DNA from: Bagarius yarrelli
Lineage: Eukaryota > Chordata > Actinopteri > Siluriformes > Sisoridae
DNA: 64,000 bases
Direction of reading: 5' to 3'
Assembly (NCBI GenBank): GCA_005784505.1
Contig: VCAZ01000027.1
Coordinates: forward strand, 2,088,765-2,152,764
The notes beneath the pieces are model-generated. The model was not told the origin of the DNA and did no database searches. It saw only the letters and a list, made by a program, of their open reading frames with translations. Made by a program: the position numbers and the translations under genes. Shown in pieces: positions 14,301 through 27,498 of the stretch (positions are counted from its first letter, which is position 1; each line of letters begins with the position of its first letter).

Positions 14301-17300
14301 CTAATGAGCTGGAGCAGCCCCCTGGGTGCTTTAGTCATGGAGTGAGCATGCATGCATGACAATAGCTTGTACCCGTAGCCAATAAAAGATTCATATGCTT
14401 TAACAGGTGGCAAGCTGTGGTGGGCGGATGACGATCTGGCGCAACTAGGCACAGTAGCAAAGCGAGATGGCCGCAGCCTTGTGGCGCTACGCAGTAAGAC
14501 AACTGGAGTGGTTCACATGAAAGTGTATGACCGAGAGGGCCAGAAAGGTGAGCTGCCTCTGGATGTGTGGTAAAAAAAATTTTATCTTTATGAAACAGAG
14601 TTACTGGAAGGATTGTTAATGTAAATTAAAACGTTGTTGAATAAATAGATGTGAATGAAAATTATGGCTGGCTGGATTTATGTTGATTTATTCCTGCATA
14701 GATTATAACAAGTAACATTTACAGATTCTGAATGAACTGTTACATTAAGTTTAATAAGAAATCCTTCCTTTATTTTTCAATATGTAGAAGTGCACTGCAG
14801 ATTTATCGGTGAATCACTTTCCTATTTTCTGAGTTATTAGGCAAATAATTCAGGGTAATGGCAAGTCCATTAACAACGTTGCCGTAGATCCCACTAAACT
14901 GTCCACTTGAATAAAGAATGACCATTAAGCAGCTCTGATGTATATCTATTTGGCCCCTAAACGTTTCAAGCAGCAGTTAGCTTCTCTATTCATATTCTGC
15001 TCTGTCTCATTACTGTCGGAGACAGCTGAGGAGTGATCTCCTTGGAAGCGCATTGGGGGAAAGGCTTCCAACACGTTACAGTTTCAGCATTATTTTTAAA
15101 ACAATTGGATGAATAGGTGCACAGAACAAAGACCAAAAACAGGTCAGGACAAAAAAAGCAAAGAAAATTGCGCACACTACCATCTGATAGTTTTCAGTCA
15201 GATGACCATGCGGCTAGCTGGCAGGCAAAATAATTAGCCCACAGCATGAATTAGCAAACAGAATAAGCTAAGTGCCTTGCACTGTAATCTTCTAAGAAGT
15301 GCAGCACAAGCTGGCCAGTTTTCTTTTTGTTTCGAGCTACAAATAAATCACTACTCGACTAAAGAAAAAGCTCTAAACACAAACTACAAGTTTTGCAATC
15401 CTGCTGTAGTTTCCTGTAGGTCCCTGCCAGGTCTCTACTTTAGCGATGTTTGAATCCAACTTGTGAAGAATCCCTCAGCTTTCTCTGCTGTCAGGAAGAA
15501 AGCACAAAAATGTTTAAATACATTTTAACAGCATCCCAACATTGGCGAACAATTTGTGTAATCAACACTGCAGTTGGTTGTCTTAGTTCAGCATGTAAGA
15601 CGATTATATGAAGATTCATTGCTAAAATTACAGTGAATAATATATAAATTGTGTATGTGAAATTACCTTTGATTAAGGGTTCACTGCAAATACGAGTGTA
15701 CTTGTGACAGCTGCTGTTGTTTTCCCTCGCCAGAGACGGTGGTACATTTAATGGCACAAATTCTTTCTTTTTTGGTTCACTTTTAAGATGGGATTCTGTT
15801 TAAGCATAGCTCAGGCTTGTATCCTTTTCAGTTAGTGCCTCCTACTGCACAACAACTATTCAGCATTTTGGCTAAATTGAAGAAATCAATCAGTATGTCA
15901 CCTGTCAGGACCTCCACGCCAGAGAGGCAAAACCCTGAACCCTAAGACTGGCGTGACATCACGTGAAAACTATCAATACTTGCAAAAATATCAAGAAAGT
16001 TTTTATACAAAGCATTGGGTTCATTACCTTTATCTCAATCACATTTAAAAAAAAAGTTACTGCGAAGGACAATTAATTGACAACACTTATTGGACAGATT
16101 ATTTACATTTTAAAAATAAATTGAAAGGATCAAATAAAACGTAAGGTAGAATCATTGTGGATCTTGGGCTGTGTTTATGTGCTAAGCACGTGTTAAGCAC
16201 GTGTTAAAGTTGTCTAATCGAAATGCGGTTAACGTCATTAACTAGGAAGTAATGTTATGTAAACAAGCTGTGATAAATATAAAATAAAGACCTATATATA
16301 TACACACTGCCTTGAAAAAGTATTCATATTCTTGAAACACAACAAGATTTTATGTAATATACAAACACAAAGTAGCACATAACTGTGAAATGGAACAAAT
16401 ATGATGCATGTTTTTCAAAATTTTAAGAAAAAAAAAAATCGAAAAAGTGTGGTGTGCATTTGTATTCAGCCCCTCTATGTTAATACTTTGTAGAGCCCCT
16501 GTCGCTGCAATTACAGCTGCAAGTCTGTTGGAGTATGTCTCTACCAGCTTTGCACATCTAGAGACTGAATTTTTTGCCATTTTAGCTCAAGCTCAGCCAG
16601 ATTGAATGGGAAGTTTCTGTGAACAGCAATTTTCAAGTCTTGCCACAGATGCTCAGTGGGATTTAGGTCTGGACTGCATATTCTTCATTCCAAACCATTT
16701 CATTGTAGCTCTGGCTGTATGTCTAGGGTTATTGTCTTGCTTGAAGGTAAATCACCTTCCCAGTCACAAGTCTTTTGCAGCCTTCAACAGCTTTTCTTTC
16801 AGGATTTCCCTCTAGTTAGCTTCATACATCAACTCTGACCAGCTTCTCTGTCCCTGCTGAAGAGAATCATCTGCATCATTCTGCAACTCCTCCAGAGTGA
16901 CCATGGGCCACTTGGCTGCTTCTCTGACCAGTGCTCTCCTTGCTCAGTCTGGACGGCCATGTTTTGCTAGGTTTGCAGTTGTGACATAGCATACTTTTTC
17001 TATCTCCGCATGATGGATTGAACGGTGCTCCTTGAGATGTTTAAAGCTTAGGACATTTTTTATAACCTAACCCTGCTGTTCACTATTGTTCTCTAACAAA
17101 CCACTGAGCCCTTTAGAGAACAGGTGTTTTTATACTGAGAGGAAATTACACACAGGTTGACTCTATTAAATAATTAGGCTTCTGAAGGCAATTGATTGCA
17201 CTGGATTTTATTTAGGGGTATCAGAGTACAGGGGGGCTGAATACAAATGCACACCCCACTTTTCAGATTTTTATTTGCTTCAAACATTTCATTTTTATTC

Positions 17301-20300
17301 CACTTCACAATTATTTGCCACTTTGTGTAAGTCTTTAACATAAAATCTCAATAAAATACATTTTAGTTTATGGTTGTAAGTTAAGAAAAAGTGTTTATAC
17401 ACTGCTATATTATGTTATATATAATTTTATATTTCAATGTATGTCTTATTGAGCAAGATTTAAATGAATGAGTTAAAATAAAAGTATAAATGTAAAAGAA
17501 TGTTTGTTTTTTTAAATACATTTTGTTTTCTTTGTAAACAATTTGGAAAAGAGGGGCATTAAATGCCTATTCCGTCTATTATTGTTATAAAAACTAAAGG
17601 AAAAGTCCACTGTCATGTTCAAGTCTGTGAATGTTATATTATATATTTTGCAGGGAGGAACGCCTGCCAGTTAAACAATGGCGGCTGTTCTCAGCTCTGT
17701 CTGCCTACATCGGAGAACACTCGCAGCTGTGCATGCACTGTAGGCTACAACCTGCGAGCTGACCGCCTTTCTTGTGAAGGTATATGCAGTATTTAAGTAT
17801 TACAAATATGTGCATACTTTAATGTGTTTAGACAAAAAGTAAAAAAAGAATCACATGACATGGGTTATTGGTATTTTCTAGCAGCATTATTTTTAAAGCA
17901 TGTATGTTTTTAAATAGTGCAACATTTTATTGTGATTCTATGGGATCTGTGATGTGTGGTACGGGTGGTGGCTGGTAAGGCACTGCCTCTTTTTGACTTT
18001 TACCAATAAATAAGTTCAATAAAGTAGCTTAAATGTACCATTCCTTTGGCTGTCTGCACATTAGTTACTCATATGCTTTAAATCTTATATCAGCAATCTT
18101 TACACACATGTAGGTAAAACATATTTGACCAAGAACGAATGTTTTAATTGACAGCAGCTAAGATATTTGCTAAGCAGCCTCCTCGTGTTAAAAATAATCC
18201 TAATGATCAAAGTCATACAGCAATTATATTTTTAGCAGAGATCACTAAATAAATGTTAATATTTATTTTATATTATCATTTACCTTTGCATCATTTGGCA
18301 GATTTTATAATGTTTTTGTTTTCTGACGGCACATCACTCTAAAGCGTGTAACTGATTTGTTTCTGTGTGTTTATTTTATTAGGCCTGAGTGCCTTTCTAA
18401 TGTACTCTGTGCATGAGGGTGTACGTGGGATCACTCTGGACCCAACGGATCACTCAGAGACATTAATGCCCATCACTGGCACTTTATTTGCTGTGGGAGT
18501 GGACTTCCATGCCGGTAAACATCCATCATTTCGTATGTAGCTGTGCTTTTGCAGTCTTAGGTTTTATGTTTGTGGTAAATTCTCTTTCTCGCAGTCCACA
18601 TATTCATTACCTATTCTATATTGTTTACTGTCACACTTGCGCTCTAATATCAGCTGCTCTGTTTTGCACCCAAATATGGACAACTGAAAACACCGCTATA
18701 TCAACTTTAGTAAGGATAAAACATGAGACAGGTTAAGTGAGTTGATGCCAAAGGCACCACAGATAAATGTTCCTTCATATCTTCTAAACCCAGAATCACA
18801 TGGGGCTTACTGTAATATATTGGACAATCCATCAAACAGAGGTTGGGTGAAGTCGACACGTCTGTGCAGGAAGCTGGTGTTGTGCTGGAAATGTTGTGGT
18901 TCTGCATTATTCATACCCCCAATAGGCTGCTCTGAAGTATATCTGGCGCTGCGCAACTGCAACATGACTGACACTGTTTGCTGAAAATGCAATAATGACG
19001 AGTGGCAGGACGAGCAGGTGCAAAGGGAAGCGGGCATTGATTGATGGCGAATAATTAAAAGTCAGGCATGTAAAATAAGTTTTTGTTTATCAACAGCTTA
19101 CGGGCTGTTTAACCAGTTTTCGACAAATAACATAATAAAAGTGAGCTGAAATATCATGGCTTGTTTCTCTCGGGATTTCTCTAACCAAGGAGATACAGTT
19201 TAGGGGGTTTTTTTTGACAGAGATGGCAAAAGTACACACATAATCATACAAATAATCATGTTTAAAATGAATGTTGAAGTACTGACTACGCTTTTTTACT
19301 CAAGTTAAAGTAAAAAATTATGGTCTCAGACATGTACTTAAGTAAAAAATAAATCAACTAACAGAAAAAGTGAAGAAAAGTAAAAAATCGACTACCAGAA
19401 AAAGGAAATAAAAAAGAAAATCAACTACCAGAATTACTTTACAGTTCCAAATTTAATAAACATTATAGCGTATGGTCTTCTGATAGTGCACTTATGGTTA
19501 ATTACTATATTTTGTAATGAAAATGAAGGCTGGCTAACCTTAAAAATATATCTAGTTAGTAAATTAACTAATGTTTACCAATTAACTAAGTATCCTTAAC
19601 ATACACATGTGCTGCACTATACTTAATGTGATAGCAAAATGTGCACACATGAATTTAAGGTAACATCACTGACAAACAAAGAAAATAGACTATTATTACT
19701 GAAAGCATTGACTTGGGCTTGAGTTAAAAATGTAATAAGTAAAAAGTACAAATATTTGTGTAAAAATGTTATAAGTAAAAATAAAAGTCAAAAAATAAAT
19801 AGGAAGTAAAGTACTGATACCAGAAACTTCCCATCTCTAAGTTAAAAGTGCGGATCTCACATGGTCTGCCTCTCTTTTCTGCTCACCTTACCCCTCCGTT
19901 AAAAGGACAGCATGTTACAGCTAACCTTACGTGAGCAGGCTGAATTTAAGACCAGCTTAGCCCATGACAGCTGAATCCATTCGCATAGCTTTGCCATGTT
20001 GTTATTAGACAGCTTGTTGGTGTGTGAAACATATGTGTGCCTTCCAGCTGGCTTCTGTCGTGCGTTCGAGATCTGTTATCGGGATCTAAAGTCTCCATTC
20101 GTATAGCAGCGCTTTTATAGAAAACAAAGTGAACACTACTCTGTCACAGATTTATGTGAAGAAAAGACTCAGGATAATTTGTGTGCTAGTAAATTTTACA
20201 TTTAACTCTAACTAGAGCCTCTTCATTCAGGACACAAGCAGATTAAACAATATACATAAACCAGTTGCAGTAGGCTTTCACTAGCATGTACTTTACAAAA

Positions 20301-23300
20301 GGAAGCATTATGTGATTTGAGTTTTGGCCGATGTTGTAAAACATCCTCCCGTTTAAAGGCAATGACACAGTCTACTGGACAGACATGGGCCTGAACCGTA
20401 TCTCTAGGGCCAAGAGGGACCAGACATGGAGAGAACACATTATTACCACTGGCATCAGCAGAGTGGAGGGCATCGCCGTGGACTGGATTGCTGGTATCCT
20501 TATGCTTTACATAAATTGGACCTGACTAAAGTTTAACTTTATTTCTAGTCCAGTACAAAAATTTTTACTTTCTGTTGATTGTATCCATACAGAAAATCTC
20601 TACTGGACAGACCATGGCCTTAACCTCATTGAAATTGCTCGGCTGAATGGTATGTACCGCTCTGTGGTGATCTCAGAGGGGCTGGACCAGCCACGAGCCA
20701 TTGCAGTGCATCCGCATAGAGGGTATGTCACTGAGAGCTTTCACGCCGATATAACACATTGATTTTCTCACTAGAAAACTCACCCTCACTAACCTCATTG
20801 CAACAAGCAGGATCTTTGCCCTTTCGAAGATGTTTCTCAGTTGACAGGAATGTGTTTAGAATTCTGGGTTTGTCCAATGAACTGAAAATTGTTTGTCATA
20901 TTTCTGGTGTGGTCTAATTATATATCCAAAAATAACATATTGGAGACTTCATCCAATAGACTTCAAACTGCTCATGTTTGCCAGTTTGTAAATGTATCGT
21001 TTACTTTTGCAGATTTTCTTAACTATTTTAATATTCAAACTAATGTTAAGAAGTGTTGATATTGATATTATTTGGTCTTATAACAACTGAAAGTTTTATC
21101 AGTGATATGTACTGTATAGGAAAGATAATTAGTGTAGTCTGCAAAATAGCGAGCATGACTAAAAATTAAAATATTATAATAATAATAATATGAATAATAA
21201 TAATATGAATAATGAACTGTAAACATCGAGAATCTTGCTTGAAATACTTATTATCAGTTACACATATATGATGTGTTTAATAATTAATTTCACATTGATT
21301 TTCCAGGGTTATTATTTTTTATTTCCACTCTATTAAAAGATTATACTTAGGGAAATAGATTTGTAAAGTTTGTAACAACAAACATGTTGGCTTGAAACGA
21401 TGACAGCAGGTGACATCTTTATTGTGCCTGTCATGCAGTTACCCTTGATGAGCTGAGAGGTTTAATATAGTACATAGACATAATGGTTAAACTTCATGAC
21501 TCCGCCCATTTTGGGTGAGTATGACTGTGATGTCAAGTGACATACCAATATGTCACTATAATACCCATCATGCACTTCCCTTAACTATACTAAACATTTT
21601 GATATGTCACATGGCCTTATTGGTTAAACTTATGACTCCACCCATTTTTGTGGGTGTGGACTTGTTATAATCTGACTATACATGATGTCACAATAATAAC
21701 TACAATGCACTTCCCAATACTGTTCTGAGCATTTTGATATGCCAAAATCAAAAAGTTTAGGTAAGAAAACAAGCCACCATAATTACATTACATCCAAAAA
21801 AAGTATATGTGTACAGTAGAAAATATATTGATATAAAATGAATCATTATCATCATATATTATATGACCAAAAGTTAGTGGACAATTTATCATTGAATCCA
21901 TCTATTTTCCCCTTCAACCCTGAAATCACCCTGGAACTAGGAGACTCAAATGCTGTTCCAGAATGACAAAGCTCCTAAGCTGCATATAAACATGATGTGT
22001 TATGAAAGTCTCCTACACAGACCACCCTGACCACCCCTGGAATGGACTGAAACACTGACCATGTCCCGGACTTCCTCAACAAACCTCAATGTCTTATTGT
22101 ATTAATGATAAATTTTGTAGTTGACTAAACAAAAATGTCCATATTTATGCTTCAAATCTAGAATAAATTGTTTAACATGACATGTGGTTGTAGGGTCAGG
22201 TGTTCACAAGCTTTATCTATATAATGCTGTCAAATTATTGTAATTGAGTTAAATAAATAAACTTAAATCCCTGTAAATCCCCTTTGAATCCTGGAGATGT
22301 TTTGACAATTAATATTCGGTTATCTGTAGCTCATTAATAGCAAAAGAATCATTGCACTACGTTTAGAGTTACAATTGGGTGTTCCATGGCACCATACATA
22401 TGCTGCTTCATTTTTTATGCTAATCAGAATCTTAAAATAACTCATTGGTTTCTGAGTGTCTTCATATGTCGTTAAACAGCTACCTTTTTTGGACGGAGTG
22501 GGGGAAAAATCCTTGCATAGGCAGAGCCCGGCTTGACGGTTCAGATCAGGTCATGCTTGTTAGTTCTGGCATCGCCTGGCCAAATGGAATTTCCATTGAC
22601 TACGAGGTAGGCTAAAGTGCTCTATCTCTGTCTGTCTCTCTCTCACTCTCTTTGTACAGTATGTCTCTCCATCAAGCCTCCTCATACTTTCAGCCTGAGT
22701 CTTGCTCCTCATTTCTCTTCTTCTGCTGATGATAAAATGGGCCTGTACAAAAGAAGATGCGCTGATGTGCATTTTCAAATTGCTTTCCAGGAAAATAGAT
22801 TATATTGGTGTGACGCCCGAACCGACAGGATAGAGAGGATCAACCTTGAGACTGGGGAAAACCGTGAGATTGTACTATCAGCCGCCAACGTGGACCTGTT
22901 CTCTGTGGCTGTGTTCGGCACTTACATCTACTGGTCTGACAGGTAATTTATTATTTTACTAAATGCTGGGCTTTCTAAAAGTGGCTGACAAAGCCAGCTG
23001 TTGCAGTCTTGGAGGTTTAACCTCTTCCATGCAAGGACACTGAAAAAACTGACATCAGACTCCGACATTCCCTCTGCAAGATTCATGGAAATTGAGCAAA
23101 CTTTTACTAAATGTCATTTTCAAGGTCAAGTTCAGCTCGGCAAGTGCTGCAAATGCAGCTGGCTTGAGAATATAATTAAGCGTCATCTCTTTTAATTATA
23201 TGAGTACCACTGATTATACTGATGCCAGTTTTCATTTCCTGTTTCTGCTGTGCTGATTGTGGCAGAGCTCATGCCAATGGGTCCGTTCGCCGTGGGCTAA

Positions 23301-23877
23301 AGAGTGATGCCAGCGAGGCTGTGACTATGAGAAGTGGTCTGGGTGTTAACCTGAAGGATGTGAAAATCTTTAATCGAGGCCGGGAGAAAGGTTGAGGTTT
23401 CAACTTCTTTTTCTCTTTTTTTTTTCTTTAATGTTTTCTTTGTAGCTCTTCTCATTAAATTGCTTCACAGTACAATTTTAGATTACCCTGTCCATGGTTG
23501 TAGATTAATGCTTGGTTGTTAAAAGCAGATTTAAACCTGTTAAACGAATAAAAGGTGCACTGATACAGTTCTTCCTGTTTTAGTAGCTATACTACCAGGA
23601 TCATTTAATTTCATATTTTCATTTAAATAGCAGTTTAAATACACAAATCACACATGGATCCTCTATATGTCTGGTGCATGTGTGTGTTTGCACAGTTGTG
23701 CCAGAATAAATTGGTGCAAATAAGAGATAGAGGAAATGAGAACTTGTTTTAATTAACTCACACCACCAATCTGGAATTAAGGGTTTTTTGTTTAGTGCCA
23801 AGAAAAGTGTCAGACAAATTAGATCTATTTTATATTTTGAATTCTTAACACTGGTCTTGTTAATGTCGTGCAAACTT

Positions 23878-23975
<98 letters not shown>

Positions 23976-26828
23976 TTGAGTGTGAACTTCATTATTTGCA
24001 TTATATCATATATCAATCATTTGGAAAGTTTGTTTGGAAAATCAGTGTGTTTAATAAATGTAACAAATGTATTATTTTATTTTTACATAGCATCCCATAA
24101 AAAATGCAGAAAAAAAATAATTAGCAGCAAAATCTTTAATTATTTCACTTTTATAGTAATGGCTGCATCCTGGTGAGTGTCTCAGTAAATCCCTAGCCAA
24201 ACCCAGGAACACTGTATCCATGCATGACGAAAGGAACACACATAGCATGGGATTCACAAACACACAAACACACACACGGAAACATATTTCTTCACACTAA
24301 CCCCTTGGGTGGGGTTATTGTAGCTAATCCAACTAATAAGACATTTTTTCGAGAAAAAAAACATACAAAACAACTTCTGATATCAGTATTGAAAAAAAAA
24401 AGGTTTTGGACAAAAATATAGACTAGTAGTAATAATAAATATTGTGAATATGAAATGAAATGCAAGGCATAATTTTTATTTGTGCTTGTTGGTTTATTGG
24501 TTCATTTCTTCTTTGTTATTTTTTTCTTTTGGTTATTAATATAAAGTTTATTTATCTAATGTTTATTAAGGCATATGTTTGCTTTTTGTAGGCACAAACC
24601 CCTGTGCTAGGAGTAACGGCGGCTGTCAACAGCTCTGTTTTCACCTGGGCAGTGGCAGAAGGACATGCTCTTGTGCTCATGGCTACCTGGCAGAGGATGG
24701 TTTCGTGTGCCAGAGATACGAAGGTTACTTACTCTACTCAGAAAGGACCATCTTAAAAAGCATCCACCTCTCGGATGAGAGCGACCTCAATTCTCCCCTC
24801 CAGCCATTTGAAAAGCCAGAGTTCTTCAAAAACGTGATTGCATTGGCCTTCGACTACCGACAACACACCTCTGAGCACAACCGCATCTTCTTCAGTGACA
24901 TCCATTATGGGAATATACAGATGGTGAATGATGACTGGTCTGGAAGGCAGATTATAGTTGATAGTAAGTTGAAGATTTATTATTTTTCTTTTCTGTGCTG
25001 CATAGTAATCAGGAAATATCCTTCACCATTTATTAATAGCTGCAGTTTAGGTCACTTATATGCTAAACGCTGTAATTCTGTCACTTACATAAGAAATTAT
25101 GAATTTCCCAAAGGACAGCTGGAGAATAGCGGGAAGCGTGGATGCAATGCAAAATCTGTTTTCATCATGATGTCGACTTGTCAATGCACTGACCTGCATA
25201 TTGTTAAATGTTCTCCTACCATATCCCTGCCTGCCTCTTTGCAACCATTTGTGAAAAGCCATTTTCTTGGAAGCTTTAAGTGTCAGGTCGCATGATGTAT
25301 TGCTGGGGGCCTACTGCATGCTACACCCAGTAAGAGTGTTATAATGGCCACCTCCATTTTTCTTCAACTAAATGGGAGCAATTTAGCTGTCAGAAACGAT
25401 GTTTACAACATTGCATCTCTCTTCCTGTGCCCACTATTGATGGATTAAAATTTCTTGCCTTGTTTCCACCCTCCTGAAAAACTATAACACAAATAGGGTT
25501 GGAAAAAAAAGGTTGATGCAGTTTCTGCTTTTGACAGTCATGCTTATTGATTTCTTTATGTAAAATACACAGCATAGGAAACACATCCTGGAAACAATCG
25601 ATAACCTCTTCTCTTGTGCCGTACAATGAAAAAGTTCAGCGTTTAACAATGCTTTATTACCAATTATTGGCCTAATGAGCCTGTTGAAGCACATGCTCTC
25701 ATCTGCGTAAACAAGATTGAACTAATTACAATTTAAACAAGGGGGTTTGCATGATTTATTCGGAAAGTCCTACATTTTTTCCACTAGGCGTGAGGTTCTC
25801 ATTAACCTTGAGTAATTTATCAGGATGCTTTCTCTTTTAGCAGCTGGACAGAAATACTAGTGATGAGAATGTGATGATTAAGCAGTTACTCAAGATGGCT
25901 GAATAAAAAAAACATTTTTTACTTGTGCTAATTAGAACTGAAAGTTTTTAATTTGAAGGATTTTGAGATATTAGGGGTTTAGAAATCATAGTTATAATTA
26001 ATCATATCACATGAATCATATCATATATTAATGCATGGAACCTTAGTATTATAAAGTTCTACCTGATAAAAATTATTAAATTACATACTTTTCATCCCTG
26101 GAAGATGCTTTAATTTAGGATGAAAATTTCATACTGCACTAAGTCTTGGTTTATTAATTTACTTTTAACTTGTTAATACTATTTAATACTTGTGTTTTTT
26201 GTACTTACTGATATCAAACTCCTAAACAGTTATTTTAGAATAGGGCTACACGATATTAAAGAAAGATAAGCAATAGCTTGGTATTTAATATATTTAATAT
26301 GTGATACGATATTTTCAAATATTATATAATCAACATGTGTTTCTTTAAATACATTCACCTGTATTAGAAGATTATGTGCAATATGACGATAATTACGATA
26401 TATTGTTCAGCCTTAGTTAGGAGTTACATGTAGGTGAAATGGTGCTTTAAAATAATCTATAGTTCTTAGAATTAACCTACATAGAAGTAACCTATAAAAC
26501 GCTCTTTTGTTGGTTACATCATTAGTCATGACAAGTGCAGATGTGTGTTTACACAGTTACGCTTTTAGTCTTCAGTTCATTTTATATAAGGTGAATTAGC
26601 TGCAGTAATTGACTTGGAAGTCTTTTCATTATTTTGTGACCTATGTAGGATAATGACAGAAAATAGACGGATGGATGGATGGATGGATGGATGGATGGAT
26701 GGATGGATGGATGGATTGATAGGAAAATGACAGAAAATAGATATGCGGATGGATGGAAGGACGGATGGGCGGGTAGATGGATGGGCAGGCGGATGGATGG
26801 ATGGATGGATGGATGGATGGATGGATGG

Positions 26829-26879
<51 letters not shown>

Positions 26880-27457
26880 GTCATAGTCTTTTCAAAAAAT
26901 AGTAGATTTCAGATATGTGTCTCCTGGTTAAAAATTGGTCAAATTTAAAATGTCATCTTTTCATTAATGGAACCATGATTAGAAACATAGCCTTAGTGTA
27001 AAGTGTTACATCATCACAATCATATAAGAGACGATGAAGGTTAAACCATTCTGACCATCCTTAACCATAAATGTCTGTTGCGATCAGTGGTGTAATTTCC
27101 TAAATACAATAAAGACACAAACAATGCAAGATTTGTGTAACGGATTAACAGCCGATAAGACTTTGCTCCCTTTCATTTATCAGACATTACAACTGTGAGA
27201 AATACAGCTCTTTAATGGTGTTTCCTATTCACTACAGACCAGCCTGGGCTGTTAGGCTTATTTCACACCTAAAATGAGATCACATCTTTTTTTTAACACA
27301 ATGCTGGAGTCATTATGTTATATAATCCGGCTTTGTGAAGCATGTCTCTCTGCTGTCAACAGGAACACCTTGGCTGGATGAAGTAGCGTTATTTGTTCAA
27401 AGTAGTTGATGTAGAGCTCACACACAATACACACAATAACCCACCAAGCCCCCCCCC

Positions 27458-27498
<41 letters not shown>

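Larger units (their letters stand above)
7636..14406. other. intron 5 (largest intron, 6.8 kb)
   Basis: It contains an (AG)n run, a tRNA-type SINE, a Tc1-like short element and a mariner/Tc1 fragment (all listed). The stretches 9520-12770 and 13250-14400 show no recognisable gene. Complex sequence near 11440-11640 is discussed under findings. Confidence 0.75.
20723..22479. other. intron 10
   Basis: A 1.76-kb AT-rich intron with a local tandem duplication and a diverged Tc1-like short element (both listed). No gene is seen. Confidence 0.75.

Noticed and set aside
16350..16838. Short open frames on both strands
   Set aside because: They are fragments within the deleted Tc1 transposon; no intact transposase.
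18707..19037. Overlapping small frames on both strands in intron 8
   Set aside because: Opposite-strand coincidence without domain signatures, splice logic or codon pattern.
20494..20592. 99-nt intron 9 as a second in-frame retained intron
   Set aside because: Its length is a multiple of three, but it holds an in-frame stop soon after the donor.
23788..24176. Open frames with long YIYI repeats on both strands
   Set aside because: They are translations of the (AT)n microsatellite.
26582..26884. Minus-strand frame with IHPS repeats
   Set aside because: It is a translation of GGAT/GATA repeats.
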